Translations under genes and position numbers: made by a program
The notes under the pieces: generated by a model
What the model saw: the letters and a program-made list of their open reading frames with translations, nothing else
What the model was told of the DNA's origin: nothing
Databases searched by the model: none
Assembly: GCA_003194525.1 (NCBI GenBank)
Contig: NBIV01000030.1
Span: 248,001-312,000 of the forward strand
Direction: 5' to 3'
DNA from: Gracilariopsis chorda
Lineage: Eukaryota > Rhodophyta > Florideophyceae > Gracilariales > Gracilariaceae
Length of the DNA stretch: 64,000 bases
In this document: positions 22,825 through 33,089 of the stretch, one piece after another
Layout of the letters: every line of letters begins with the position of its first letter
How positions within the stretch are numbered: the stretch's first letter is position 1

Positions 22825-22850
22825 CCGGGGCCGAAGGCCGCTTTCTCTTG
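22825..22850 (+). repeat. Helitron 3' terminal hairpin and CTTG end
   Basis: A GC-rich hairpin with GGCC/GGCC arms around GAA is followed by pyrimidines and CTTG, the 3' end consensus shared with 23315, 23893, 24431, 24892 and 30956. Helitrons use such a hairpin as the transposition stop signal; failure to stop there yields tandem or chimeric copies. Confidence 0.75.
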
Positions 22851-23315
22851 TCTCAACACCCCCACTCTTAGTGATTTACACATGTATGAGGGGGGTGTTG
22901 TTGATTGACGGGAGGCGTTGCGCCACAAACTCGCTTTGCACGCCCCCGTTTGCACATGCAAAACGCCCATTTGGCGCAACGCCTCCCTACCATTTAAAAA
23001 ATTCAGCAGCAGCAGCAAAGCTTCCTGCTTACTGGCTGGCACTCCCATAATGACTGCACTGCCAGCCAGTTACAAAAAGCAACGTGTCACGCTTTCTTAT
23101 CATTGCCTGGCACTGCAGTCAATTTAGGCACCTAAACACAAACCCCTATGGCTTTACCTACTGTCGGCGCCGCGGCACCCCGTGGTTCTACGAAAGCTAT
23201 TGCGAGCGCAAGCGAGCAAAGTGCTTGGAGATCCTCCGAACGCTACTAAATACACAAAGCTACAAAAACAAAGCGGCGCGCAGCGCTGCCCTCGGCCGAA
23301 GGCCGTTTCCACTTG
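22851..23315 (+). mobile_element. Non-autonomous Helitron, tandem unit 2 (465 bp)
   Basis: It starts TCTCAACACC exactly at the end of Helitron 1 and ends CTTG at 23315 after a GGCCGAAGGCC hairpin. It carries the subterminal stem-loop (arms 22910-22925 and 22972-22987) and a short CAG run. No coding capacity. Confidence 0.75.
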
Positions 23316-23467
23316 TCTCTCCATTATAAGTATTTACAAGCCTATGAGCGCCTACATCTGGGTTGAACGGAGGCGTTGCGCCAATAAACATGCCCGCACG
23401 CCCTCTTCAGCGCATGCATAAACCTCTTTTGGCGCAACGCCTCCCTGCCATTCAAAAAACTCACCAG

Positions 23468-23501
<34 letters not shown>

Positions 23502-23893
23502 GGCAGCAGCGGCAGCAGCATCAGCAGCAGCAGCAGCAAAGCTGAAACCTTATTGGCTGCTGCTGCATTTTGACTGCCGCTGCTGCTCAGTGGCGGGGAC
23601 TACAACACTGCTACCCATGCCACTGCACAGTGGTTGGCACTGCAGTCATTTTGGCAGTGCCGGCCAATTACATTCCACTTTACTCTCCATGCACACCTGC
23701 AGTGCTCGCCAATCACAATCGCATGGGCGCTCAATTATTACTCCATTCTATACTCACTCTCGGCGCCGCAGCCCTCATTGGTTGGCAGGCCGTTTGCGAG
23801 CAATAGCGAGGAGAAACGGCCTGCAGATTTCCCAAAATTACCCCAATTCAGCGGGGCTCAGCGCCGCCCGCGGCCGAAGGCCGCTTCTACTTG
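23316..23893 (+). mobile_element. Non-autonomous Helitron, tandem unit 3 (578 bp)
   Basis: It starts TCTCTCC directly after the CTTG of unit 2 and ends GGCCGAAGGCC-(Y)-CTTG at 23893. It contains the stem-loop (arms near 23370 and 23440) and the longest CAG array of the chain (23462-23537). Its 5' end is the most diverged of the small units. Confidence 0.7.
23462..23537 (+). repeat. (CAG)n-type microsatellite with CAA/CGG variants
   Basis: About 25 triplets of CAG with occasional CAA, CGG and CAT lie just downstream of the stem-loop of Helitron unit 3. Shorter CAG runs occupy the same place in every other family member. In one frame it would read as polyglutamine, but no gene covers it. Confidence 0.9.
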
Positions 23894-24431
23894 TCTCAAC
23901 ACCACCCCGTACTATGATGATTTACACATGTATGAGGGGATGTTGTTGATTGACAGGAGGCGTTGCGCCAAAAAATCACCTTGCACGCCCCCTTCAGTGC
24001 ATGCAATTTTCACGCCTCCCCACCAATTAAAAAATCCAGCAGCAGCAGCAGCAGCAAAGCGTACAGCTTATTGCCTGCTGTTGCATGCTGCTGCATGCTG
24101 CTGCATGTTGACTGCCGCAGCTGCCAAGTGGCTGGCACTGCAGCAGTGCAAGCCACACTGCTGCACAGTGGCTGGAACTGCAATTATTTTTGCGGTGCCA
24201 GCCAATTACAATATACTGTACTATACATACAAAACTGCAGTGCCATTCAATCAACAACGCGCGACCGCTCAACCGCAACTCTAATCCATACTCACTCTCG
24301 GCGCTGCAGCCCTCATTGGTTTGCAGGCCGTTTGCGAGGGATAGCGAGCAGAAACGTCGTGCAGATCCCCCAAACTCACACCTATTCAGCGGCACAAGGC
24401 GCCGCCTGCGGCCGAAGGCCACTTCTACTTG
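23894..24431 (+). mobile_element. Non-autonomous Helitron, tandem unit 4 (538 bp)
   Basis: Its TCTCAACACCACCCCG start is almost the same as that of Helitron 1 at 15975, and it ends CTTG at 24431. The right arm of the stem-loop is partly lost (CACGCCTCCCCACC). It follows unit 3 without a gap. Confidence 0.75.
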
Positions 24432-24892
24432 TCTCAACACCCCACTCTTAATGATTTGCTCATGTATGAGGGGGGTGTTGTTGACTGACGGGAGGCGTTG
24501 CGCCACAAATTCGCTTTGCACGCCCCAGTTTGTGCATGCAAAACGCCCATTTGGCGCAATGCCTCCCTACCATTTGAAAAATTTAGCAGCAGCAGCAGCA
24601 CCAAAGCTTGCTGCTTACTGGCTGGCTCTCCCATAATGGCTGCAGTGCCAGCCAGTTACACAAAGCAACGTGTTGCGCTTTCTTATTATTGGCTGGCGCA
24701 GCAGTCAATTTAGGGAGCTATACAAAAATCCCTACGGCTCCTCATACTATAGGCGCCACGGCGCCCCGTGGTTTGACGAGCGCTATTGCGAGCGCAAGCG
24801 AGCAAAGTGCTCGGAGAGCGTCCGAAATCTACTAAATACACAAATCTATAAACCCAACGTGGCCGCCCACGGCTGACGGCCATTTCCACTTG
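24432..24892 (+). mobile_element. Non-autonomous Helitron, tandem unit 5 (461 bp)
   Basis: It begins TCTCAACACCCC and is closest to unit 2 along its length (same stem-loop interior and same ACGTGTYRCGCTTTCTTAT segment). It ends GGCTGACGGCC-(Y)-CTTG at 24892. The next base is T and the following sequence is TCTAACC, which could be either host DNA or the start of Helitron 2. Confidence 0.75.
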
Positions 24893-25008
24893 TCTAACCT
24901 ACCTAAGGATTGCTCTGACAACCAGCAAGTTGACCCCTTAGAATACATCAATAAACGCAAATTTATTTCCCTCCAAACGACTGGCCAATATTAATCAAAG
25001 GACTTGCC

Positions 25009-25386
25009 CTACTGGCGCGAATCCGTCGAGCACGTGTATGATCTGTCACTCTCCACAGCCTCAAATTCTATCAGCCCCGTTGAACCCGTCTCGCACGTGG
25101 ATATCTCTGACGGCCAGCGAACAGGCAAATCCTTGCTGTGTCCAAGCACGCAGTAGTCTTCCAATTCCGTGTATATGGTGTCGATTTTTGGGCCAATGGA
25201 GCACAAAATCTCTTCCAAAAGAAACCAATTGACATTGCCACGGTGCATATCAGTGTGCTTCAATGCAGCCTGTATGATGCACATTTTTTCCAATAATGTT
25301 CCCAAGCGCGGTAAAATAGCATCCTTGCGGTCGCGCAAACGGCATAGTTGTAGGTAGCGAACCTCTGTTTGGGACATATCGGCCAT
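25009..25386 (-). CDS. Small protein of unknown function between Helitrons
   Basis: The 125-codon minus-strand frame from ATG 25386 begins MADMSQTEVRYLQLCRLRDR. It has the composition of a real soluble, largely helical protein (LGTLLEKMCIIQAALKHTD, WFLLEEILCSIGPKIDTIY). It has no signal peptide or membrane segment. An in-frame ATG further up at 25467 adds an unconvincing 27 residues, so the inner start is preferred. The family was not recognised; a small subunit of a larger complex is possible but is only an impression. It is either a host gene that survived between elements or cargo of Helitron 2 if that element starts at 24893. Confidence 0.5.
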   Translation of the reverse strand: MADMSQTEVRYLQLCRLRDRKDAILPRLGTLLEKMCIIQAALKHTDMHRGNVNWFLLEEILCSIGPKIDTIYTELEDYCVLGHSKDLPVRWPSEISTCETGSTGLIEFEAVESDRSYTCSTDSRQ

Positions 25387-25580
25387 GGTATTAGAAAATA
25401 GTTGAAAAGAAGAAGTAGAGTAAAATAAGTTGTAGGTGGCTGCTTGACAAAAAGCTATCTGCGACATTAGGGTATGCTCTAGCTTAAGTACACAATCTTC
25501 AGCACATTAGACAATAGGTAAAATAGAAACGTAACCTATTCAAACAACAAAGTAAATTACGTATAGTACAACCTACTTGT

Positions 25581-25784
25581 ACCCTTCTAACAAAAATAGT
25601 TATAGCTTGCGTAGCGCATACGTAGGCTGCACAGCACTGCAAACGTATACCCTTCTAACAAAAATAGTTTTAATCTATGTAGTGCATAAGTAGGCCGTAC
25701 AGTTCTAGAAACGTAGAACGCTGTAACAAGAATAGGAACAATCTATACGTTGCATACGTAGGTAAATCATACTCGATATGTATG
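25581..25784. repeat. Three degenerate 68-bp tandem repeats
   Basis: Units starting at 25581, 25649 and 25717 share ACCCTTCTAACAAAAATAG at the start and CATACGTAGG in the middle. The first two are close; the third is more diverged (AACGCTGTAACAAGAATAG). They lie upstream of the small minus-strand gene and before Helitron 2. Confidence 0.75.
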
Positions 25785-26035
25785 GACGTCTGAAACTAAG
25801 ACCGAATAAGAATGCATTGCATATGTACATAGTAAAGTACTACGTATGTAAACTATCCAGGTACTGATGGTGTCAGGAACATCTTGAGACAATGGAGACA
25901 ACATGTATACGTATATGTCAGGCGGGAAACTATTGTGCAACACCAGTTCTCTACTTAAGAGGCAGAGACGGTACATGTTCCATCGAAAGGTGATTACCAA
26001 ATATCTCAACCTCTCTCCGGTTCTCTCAGTCCGAC

Positions 26036-29000
26036 ATGAGTTCTTCTTCGCATCGACCCCCATCACGATGTGGTGGTCGGCGGTCAGGAGCAGGCCGTCG
26101 TCCAAGAGAGAATATACAGCTTGTGCATCAACGATACACAACCGATGAGCTTGCGCAGGTGGACTTAGGAACTAGAACGGAGCTTCTTCAAAATGTTATG
26201 GAACCTCATAACCCTGAAGAGATATACTTGAACTCCTCTCATTCTTCCAGAATTCAACAGGAACGAGATAGGACGGTTATGCGGTTAGCTGGGAGACCTC
26301 GCTAAGGCATTCACTATGCAGCAAAATATGTCTGGGATGCAAGGGCAGAAAATATTAGTCAAGTCCTCACAAGTCCAAGCTCTTCATATCCGGAGTACCA
26401 ACCAATCACTGGCACACTTACAGCGTGTTGTGGGACGTGCGGTGCAAACGGCCGTCGAGCACCTTGGTGTCCTCTCAAAGATTCGGAGTGGGTGCTTCGT
26501 ATTCGTATGTGCAAATATTGTGGCGCAGTTTTGCTTAATGCAGAGACCGAAGGAACATGCTGTGGATATAAAAGCTCCAGATCGCTTGGAGTTTCTTTCA
26601 GACGAGTGCATATCAATTCGCAACTTGAAGACATATATCTTTTGCGTTCTTTTCAAACGCTATCAACACACTTAAATGTGTTATTTGTAACCGTTGTCAC
26701 ATTCATGGATATGAAGTACGTTCGGGGTGGAGGTCCGTCATTTCTTCGACTTCAAGGCAATGTGTCTCTTTCTGTTCCAGGCCAGGACGTGCGCTACACA
26801 TATTTGTGGTCGGAAGGTCCTCCCAGTCTTAACTCACGGGATTATTCTTCTTTTTTCACAAGACGAATGGTGTCTAACCCGAATATTTGATACTTGGTTC
26901 CAAAGTTGTACGATCTCATGCAACCAAGACCAGATATTGTCCGAAAGAGATATAGAAATTTGTTCAGACCAGACGAAAGTGTTCGCAGGAGATCAAACGC
27001 GGACGAGTCTACTCTGGACATCTCTGGAGATGCTATTCAGGAAGGAATAGTTGTCGGGAATGATCAAGGTGCCCATAAAGCCCGAATTTAGGTGAGCTCT
27101 GGTGCAGGACCGTTACCAGAAGACAGCCAAGGCCGACCTCTTGCAATGAGAGCTTTCGTCGTCGAGCCAAGTGGACTGGTCAGGTCGGAAGCCCCAGTTG
27201 CCCAGCTGGTAGGCGGAAGAGAATCCCATCACATGTCTACCGGAAATCGTCGACATCGAGTTGTCAAGTACAAGCGTTTGAAGCCTGACTCAATGGAAGC
27301 TGAGAAGGGAGCTTTTCCACTGCTCTACCCTTACGGTGAGATTCATGCCCCGTATGATACGGCAACATATATTTCATCGAGGGATGCCAACAACCGAGAC
27401 GAAAGGAGCCTAACATGGGCAGAACACTCTAAACGAAGACTGTACCCCGATAATGTGCTGCTGAACTCTGGTACTCTTCTTCAGCAATGGTTGCTTCGTA
27501 CTAGCACAAACATTGAAGACTTGAGACTTCGTTACTTGGAAACAGAACAGATGAGAATGGTTGAAGAACGGGAGCTGCAGACTGGAACCCATACCGGAAC
27601 AGATGAACTTGGCCCTCCCGGTACCCTCTTCCTTCCCGGTAATCACAAAAACTCTCTGGCGTACTGGAGACAAAAACGACTTGATGTGCAAGCAATGGTA
27701 GCTCGACTGGGCTCCCCGACGCTTTTCGTCACAGTCACAATGAACGTATGGCGGGAAGAGATGAAAAGGCTTGGTATGGACAACGAAAACACCGGAGCAT
27801 TTTCTCCACAGGGAGACAGATGCCGTCCTTTTGATAGGCCAGATCTTATTGCAAGAGTGTACAGCCAGTATGCGAATTATGTCATGAAGGATATACACAA
27901 TAATTCAGAAGAGCTCTTTGGCTAGAAGTGCATTGGGATTACCGCCAAACTTGAGTTCCAGGAGAGAAATACTCCACATCATCATATTCTTCTTTGGTTG
28001 GAGGGGGGCGTAATTGAAGATCCTGAGATCATTGCCATTTTGATCAAAGCCGAACTGCCTCGGGGTGACTCGACTGAGGACCAGGAACTCCGAAAATTGG
28101 TGAAGAAATTCAATATGCACAGACACTCTCCATATTGCCGTGGTCGTACCTCTGACGGGAGGTGCAGATTTCGGTATGGTCGACAAGAAATTGTGGCTGA
28201 AACAATGATAAATGAGTACACAAATCCAGTGACCTAACGAAGAAGAAGGACAGAAGATTTGAAAGTGGTTCCGTACAATACAGATCTCACAATGAAGTAC
28301 AAGGCTCACATCAATGTTGAAAGAACCCAAGGTGGCAGCGCCGTAGCATACCTGATGAAGTATGCTTTCAAGAGTGCCAAAGAACAGGATTTGGTTGTAT
28401 CAAGTCGAACGGAAAGCCAATCAAGTGCACAGAGCGACATGCTTCAAAATGAGATCAGGGCGTACATGAGAGCGAGAGTGGTGGGCGCGGTTGAAGCTGC
28501 ATGGAACCTCTTTGAGTTCAGGCATGTTCGCATCAATCCAACTATACAGGCACTTGACATACATCTCCGTGGAGAGCGACAGGTTTTGATTCGAAATGTA
28601 AGACTGCCTAGACGTCTGAAGTCTTCCCTGCTGGAAAGATACTTCAGAAGACCCTCCCGGTACATGGACTTGGACTACATGACATATTACGAGACTGTAA
28701 GTGTATACGATAAGCTACCCCGCTCTGTAACAGAGTCTGACTCCACTCGGGATGGAGGAAGTCCACGAATGTACGTAGTGCAGCGATCCGAAAATGATCG
28801 AACTGTGACTCGAATTAGATTTGCTTCTCCCGCAAATCTCGAACTATTCGCTCTTCGAATATTGCTCATGAACTCTGCATTCAGCTCCTTTGATGATCCG
28901 AAACGTGTTGGGAGCGAATCCTACTGAACTTATAGAGAAGTGAGAGTAGCCCGTGGACTATATATCCATGGTGACGAGTACGAAACGGCTTTTGATGATG

Positions 29001-30851
29001 CAGTAAGATACCATGCTACTCCTGCTGAGCTGCGTTACTTGGTCGTCACTTCCTTTCAACAAGGGATAAATCCTAAAACTGTGATTGAAAAGCACGAACG
29101 AGCTCTAACTGAAGATATAACCGAGAAAAGCAGAGCACATAGAAGGGAAGAACTACTTCGAAGAATCATTGACATTTCGGACAGACATGGCGGTCGGCTT
29201 ATCAGAAATGATCCGTTCTTTCATCATACTGTATCAAAACTTCATCTCAGAGAGAGCGAACTGCAATTAGCAGAGGAAAAAGCTGAAGTACGTCGCAGCT
29301 CTTCTTCGGGGTCCAGGCGAAGGTTACAAGAGAGATATGGTGATCTGAAAGAAGGCCAGAAGCACGCGTTTGACAAAATAATGAGAGAAATACAATACAG
29401 AGAAAGAATGGGAGAGTCTGAAAGACGCAACACACACGGAAGCTTTTTCTTGTTCCAAAGACGAGAGGGGACAGGGAAGACCTATTTCCTATATTTGCTC
29501 AGACATATTGTTGAGAACGAAGACTTATTGGTGCAGATGACAGCCACAAAAGGTATTGCTGCTGCCCTATATGAAAGCGGAAGAACTTTGCATAGTTGGC
29601 TTGGATTGGGAGTTGATGAAAACAAAGATTCGCATAGTAAAGAGCGTCGGACACTTTCCAAGTACGGACCACGATCACAGAGAGCAGAACTAGTACGGAA
29701 GACTATTTTGCTGGTAATTGATGAAGCTTCATTGTGCCTGCAAAATGGTCTTCGAGATTGTGAAAACCGTACTGAAGGACTTAAGAAACTCTACGAAAGA
29801 CTTTGGAGGCATGGTCTTAGTTATGGCAGGCGATTATATGCAACTGCTTCCAGTCGTTCCAAGAACGAGAACAGTATCCGAAAGGGATGGAACAATTCGT
29901 GTTATTCCAGTGAGTCTCCTACGGGAGCTTCCATGGTACTATTGCGAGCTTTGGGACAGAAGAGTCAAAGTTCTTCGCCTTACAAAACAGGTTCGTCAAC
30001 AAGATGATCCAGTTTTTGCAAAAGGTTTGCTCAGTTTTCGTCGTGGGACGTTTCCAGCATCGGCAAGGCTTCAGCTTATATCTACTTCAGATGTACACGA
30101 AGCATACATGTTGCTTTGGAAATGGTTTAAAACACCGAAGAAAGAAGATGTCAAGCTCAACCGATTGATTGTTGCGCCAACAAACCAATTAGAGAAGGAA
30201 CATAACCAGAACGCATTGGAGTATTTCCCAGGAAAAATGTTTGACTTGAAGTCTGCAATGACGATCGTTCCCAACCGAGGGCCATCCGGTGAAAAATTTT
30301 ACACAAATAGTATCATTGGACCTGAAATTACGTATATTTACGCTACAACTGGAGTGCCGCATCACCATTCGAAACTGAAGTTGGGTGTTGTTGTTATGGT
30401 GATTCGAAATGTACTTCATCCGAACTTGCTGAATGGAAAGATTTTTATCGTTACCAGCATTTCTCGCAGAGTGATTCGACGTTCGGGTATTGATGAACAT
30501 GGGGAAATTCAGCAAAGCTTTTTACTGCACCGTATTGGCTTTTTTTTGAGTTTGCAGATGTGAAAATCAAACGTCGACAGTTTTCCATCAGATTGGAATT
30601 TGCAGCAACTGTGCATAAAGCGCAAGGACAAACGCTGAAGAAAATGATAATTGACTTTTGAACAATCTTTTTTCTCGCTGGGTCAGGTCTATGTTGGATT
30701 TTAGCGTGTCAGAACATGTGATGATGTGTTACTGCTGCATAGTGAAAACGAAACGCTTCGAAATGCGCAGGATATTTATCCAATGCCGATGAGCATCAAA
30801 AACCCTGTTCTAGAAGAAGCTGTAGAATTTGTAGAGGGGCGTCATTAGTTT
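26036..30851 (+). pseudogene. RepHel gene of Helitron 2 with in-frame stops
   Basis: From ATG 26036 one frame can be followed for about 3.7 kb through six stops (near 26303, 26888, 27089, 27923, 28235 and 28925). It holds the zinc finger CKYCGAVLLN..CCGYK, GGGPSFLRLQGN, GAGPLPEDSQG, LFVTVTMNVWREE, HUH segment NTPHHHILLWLEGG, Y2 motif AYLMKYAFK, and a modified Walker A (REGTGKT, first residues changed). A frameshift near 29735 passes Walker B VIDEAS into the 29718-30563 frame with AGDYMQLLPVV and LTKQVRQ. The last helicase motifs (30565-30720) are in further frames. Decay is mostly by nonsense changes. Confidence 0.75.
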
Positions 30852-30956
30852 GACATAGTTTAGTATATGCGTAAACCAAAATTTGTGCGGATATTTTATG
30901 CAAACTTTTGGCCCCGGCGCGAAGCTCCGCTTGCGGCCAAAGGCCGCTTTTTCTTG
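26036..30956 (+). mobile_element. Helitron 2, a diverged RepHel copy
   Basis: The element encodes the same protein order as Helitron 1 but at clearly lower similarity, so it is a separate lineage. Its 3' end has the family hairpin GCGGCCAAAGGCCGC, a T-run and CTTG at 30953-30956, followed by T. The 5' end is not certain: 24893 (TCTAACC, directly after a CTTG) is the best candidate. No GGARANS repeat array and no GGGAGGCG stem-loop is present. Confidence 0.7.
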
Positions 30957-31999
30957 TTGCTGTACTAATAATTGTTCTTAATTAGACGTAGGGGGCGCTT
31001 TTTGGGCGAATGTGTTTTCTGGATGCCTGGAGGTACCGTTGGTACCCTATTTCTCTTTCGCGCTAATTTTGTGTTAAAGAGTAGCAACGCATTTTGTGAT
31101 TTCAGGAGTTGCCCAATATTTAACGGGCTGGTGTGGAAGCAGATGACTTTTCTTTTTTTTGGAAATCGCAAGTTTTACTAGTGTGGATGGATCTGTACTT
31201 TGAAGATCTCCATAAGTGGTGTGTAGTGCAGTTAAACGTGTCGCCTTGAGGGACGGTGTGAAGTTCTGGGCCCCTCATGCAAGACGACAGCGGACTTTAC
31301 ACTTGCACCGCACGCGTGTTGTGTCAATGTTATTGCGCGAACACAAATAACTTGTACTGTCACTGGGCGGCAGGCGGCGTCGGCCGTCGTCGCAAGAGGC
31401 AGAGAGCGAAGGAACGTTGGCTACTGCCTCACCCGCGTACGCTACAGATCCGGCTAGTTTTTCCCACGCACCTCACAGTGTGTGGATTGTCCGTTCCCGG
31501 ATTTGCAAGGCTTTTGAAGCTGAACGACTGATTTTTCCACGAACAGAAGACGTTTCTATGCAGATGTGGATGGTTTATTCTGTCAAAATGTTAAGCGGAC
31601 TTTCGTTTGTTAATCGTTCTGTTTACGTGTGGCTGGCTGTTGTGAGGCGCAAAGGATCGAAATGAGAATGAGAATTAGAAGCACTTTGACTGCAATCGGA
31701 GTAGATATGTCTCACTCGGCGCAGTAGGAAGTGCGTGAGCGTTCGCTCTCGTCCGTCCCAAAACACCAGTCGTCGTTGCAAGAAGATGGTTATTCCGAGA
31801 TCCGGCATGAACGGTGACTCCTATTCGGTACCATAGCGAGACAGACATGCGGATGACTGCGTGATGACAGGAAGTAATATATGGCCAAGCGCAAGTGTGG
31901 CACCCGCACAAAGTGAAGTTGCCAATGGTGCGGGAGAGGTTCTCGCCAAGCGTTGCAGCGGAACGTGTGGTGAGCATCTCGAGTGCGAACCGTCGTGAT
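30957..31999. other. Spacer between Helitron 2 and the host gene island
   Basis: Short open frames on both strands have no recognisable motif. The sequence is probably intergenic and includes the 3' flank of the HEAT-like gene, which is on the minus strand and ends at 32002. Confidence 0.45.
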
Positions 32000-32001
32000 G
32001 A

Positions 32002-32976
32002 TCAATCCACGTTATCTGACGACGAAACTTGTACAAGCACATCAACGCACTTGTGCTGCAAAGTCAAGTTTTTCGAGAACAGCTGTGAAACCTCCGCCAC
32101 TGAGAGACCAATGTTGCAACGGATGAACAAGATGGCTATGGATTTATATTTCGTTAGACGCTTGAAGGTATCCAGCACGGCTATTGTGCTCTTCTCATCA
32201 CAGGAAGACATGTTGTCGAAGCTGTTAATGATGCTTATTGCATGCTGCCTCGTGAACGTGAAAGGGTCGCTGTCGAGACATGCTCCGTCACAGGCATCTA
32301 CAATGATCGCGACTAGCTGGTTGAGCAGCGACCATTCTCGAGGCGTCAGCTCGGAAGAAGAGAAACAGCACATGACGGTATGCATAAGCGAGTGAGCACG
32401 GGCGGCGGTCTGATCCGGGATAAGTCGACCACACTGTTCATCTCGCAAGAGACACAAGAAGGCTTCCAAGGCCGGACCTGGGGATTGGATGGCACAAACG
32501 GCGTCCATGACAGCACATATGATCTTCGACTGGGAGGCGGCAATGTCGGGCAAATCGGAAAACGGCAAGGACGAAAGCAGCTGTGGAAGTATGGTTGAAA
32601 TGAGAGTGATCTCGGGGGTAATGTGGCGTCGAAGCGCTTCGAGAACGGGTTGCAGCACGGCTTTGGGCAGTTGCGGATGCTTGGGGAAATCATGGAGAAA
32701 GGAGGCAATTTCCCGCCACGCTTCTAACCGAACAGTGTCATCGTGGTCTCTAAGGTGGATAACAGCGGACGGAAGATCCACTCTGTTGGAGGAAGACTCC
32801 TCAGAGAAACACAGTCGGCGACGACATTTTGCAGCCGAACCGGTTAAGGAGAGTATGGAACGACGCTTACGGTCGTCTGCGCAGCGAAGAGGTGCCGGCG
32901 GGGGAGCGGAGACGCGACGAGAGGAGGAGTTGAAGGGGAACGCCTGCGGCGGGGAAACCGGCGTGCAGGGAGCCAT
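32002..32976 (-). CDS. HEAT-like helical repeat protein, function unknown
   Basis: A complete intron-free 324-codon frame starts at ATG 32976. The first ~70 residues are Pro/Ser/Arg-rich and probably disordered. From about residue 75 onward paired helices follow one another (VIHLRDHDDTVRLEAWREIA, LPKAVLQPVLEALRRHI, LSVAEVSQLFSKN), the look of an ARM/HEAT solenoid. It lacks catalytic motifs and a signal peptide. A TATAAAA box lies about 100 bp upstream. It resembles the N-terminal HEAT part of larger chromosome- or cytoskeleton-associated proteins, but no family can be named. Confidence 0.65.
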   Translation of the reverse strand: MAPCTPVSPPQAFPFNSSSRRVSAPPPAPLRCADDRKRRSILSLTGSAAKCRRRLCFSEESSSNRVDLPSAVIHLRDHDDTVRLEAWREIASFLHDFPKHPQLPKAVLQPVLEALRRHITPEITLISTILPQLLSSLPFSDLPDIAASQSKIICAVMDAVCAIQSPGPALEAFLCLLRDEQCGRLIPDQTAARAHSLMHTVMCCFSSSELTPREWSLLNQLVAIIVDACDGACLDSDPFTFTRQHAISIINSFDNMSSCDEKSTIAVLDTFKRLTKYKSIAILFIRCNIGLSVAEVSQLFSKNLTLQHKCVDVLVQVSSSDNVD

Positions 32977-33079
32977 GGGAGGGGAGGATGAGGGAGGAGG
33001 ACGTAGGGATGGGGTGCGTGGGAGGATGTAGAGGGGTGGGGAGGGGAGGAGTGGAGGGGTCGTGTGGGAGATGGAGCGG

Positions 33080-33086
33080 TTTTATA
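33080..33086 (-). promoter_or_regulatory. TATA box of the HEAT-like gene
   Basis: On the minus strand the sequence reads TATAAAA, about 104 bases before the ATG at 32976. The setting is otherwise GC-rich, so the box stands out. Spacing allows a 5' UTR of roughly 70 bases. Confidence 0.5.
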
Positions 33087-33089
33087 CAG

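Larger units (their letters stand above)
15975..22850 (+). mobile_element. Helitron 1 (RepHel type), first unit of a tandem chain
   Basis: The 5' end is TCTCAACACC preceded by A. The 3' end is a GC-rich hairpin (GGGGCCGAAGGCCGC near 22825-22842) followed by a short pyrimidine run and CTTG (22847-22850), then T. This matches the Helitron rule of TC at the 5' end and a 3' hairpin inserted between A and T, although the last bases are CTTG rather than CTRR. It encodes the zinc-finger/Rep part and the Pif1-type helicase, with two nonsense codons and two single-base frame losses around 19675-20170. Its ends are shared with the four small units that follow. Confidence 0.8.

Noticed and set aside
22851-24892. 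Regularly spaced repeats considered as a CRISPR-like or satellite array
   Set aside because: Units are 460-580 bp with Helitron termini and internal differences, so they are tandem transposons.
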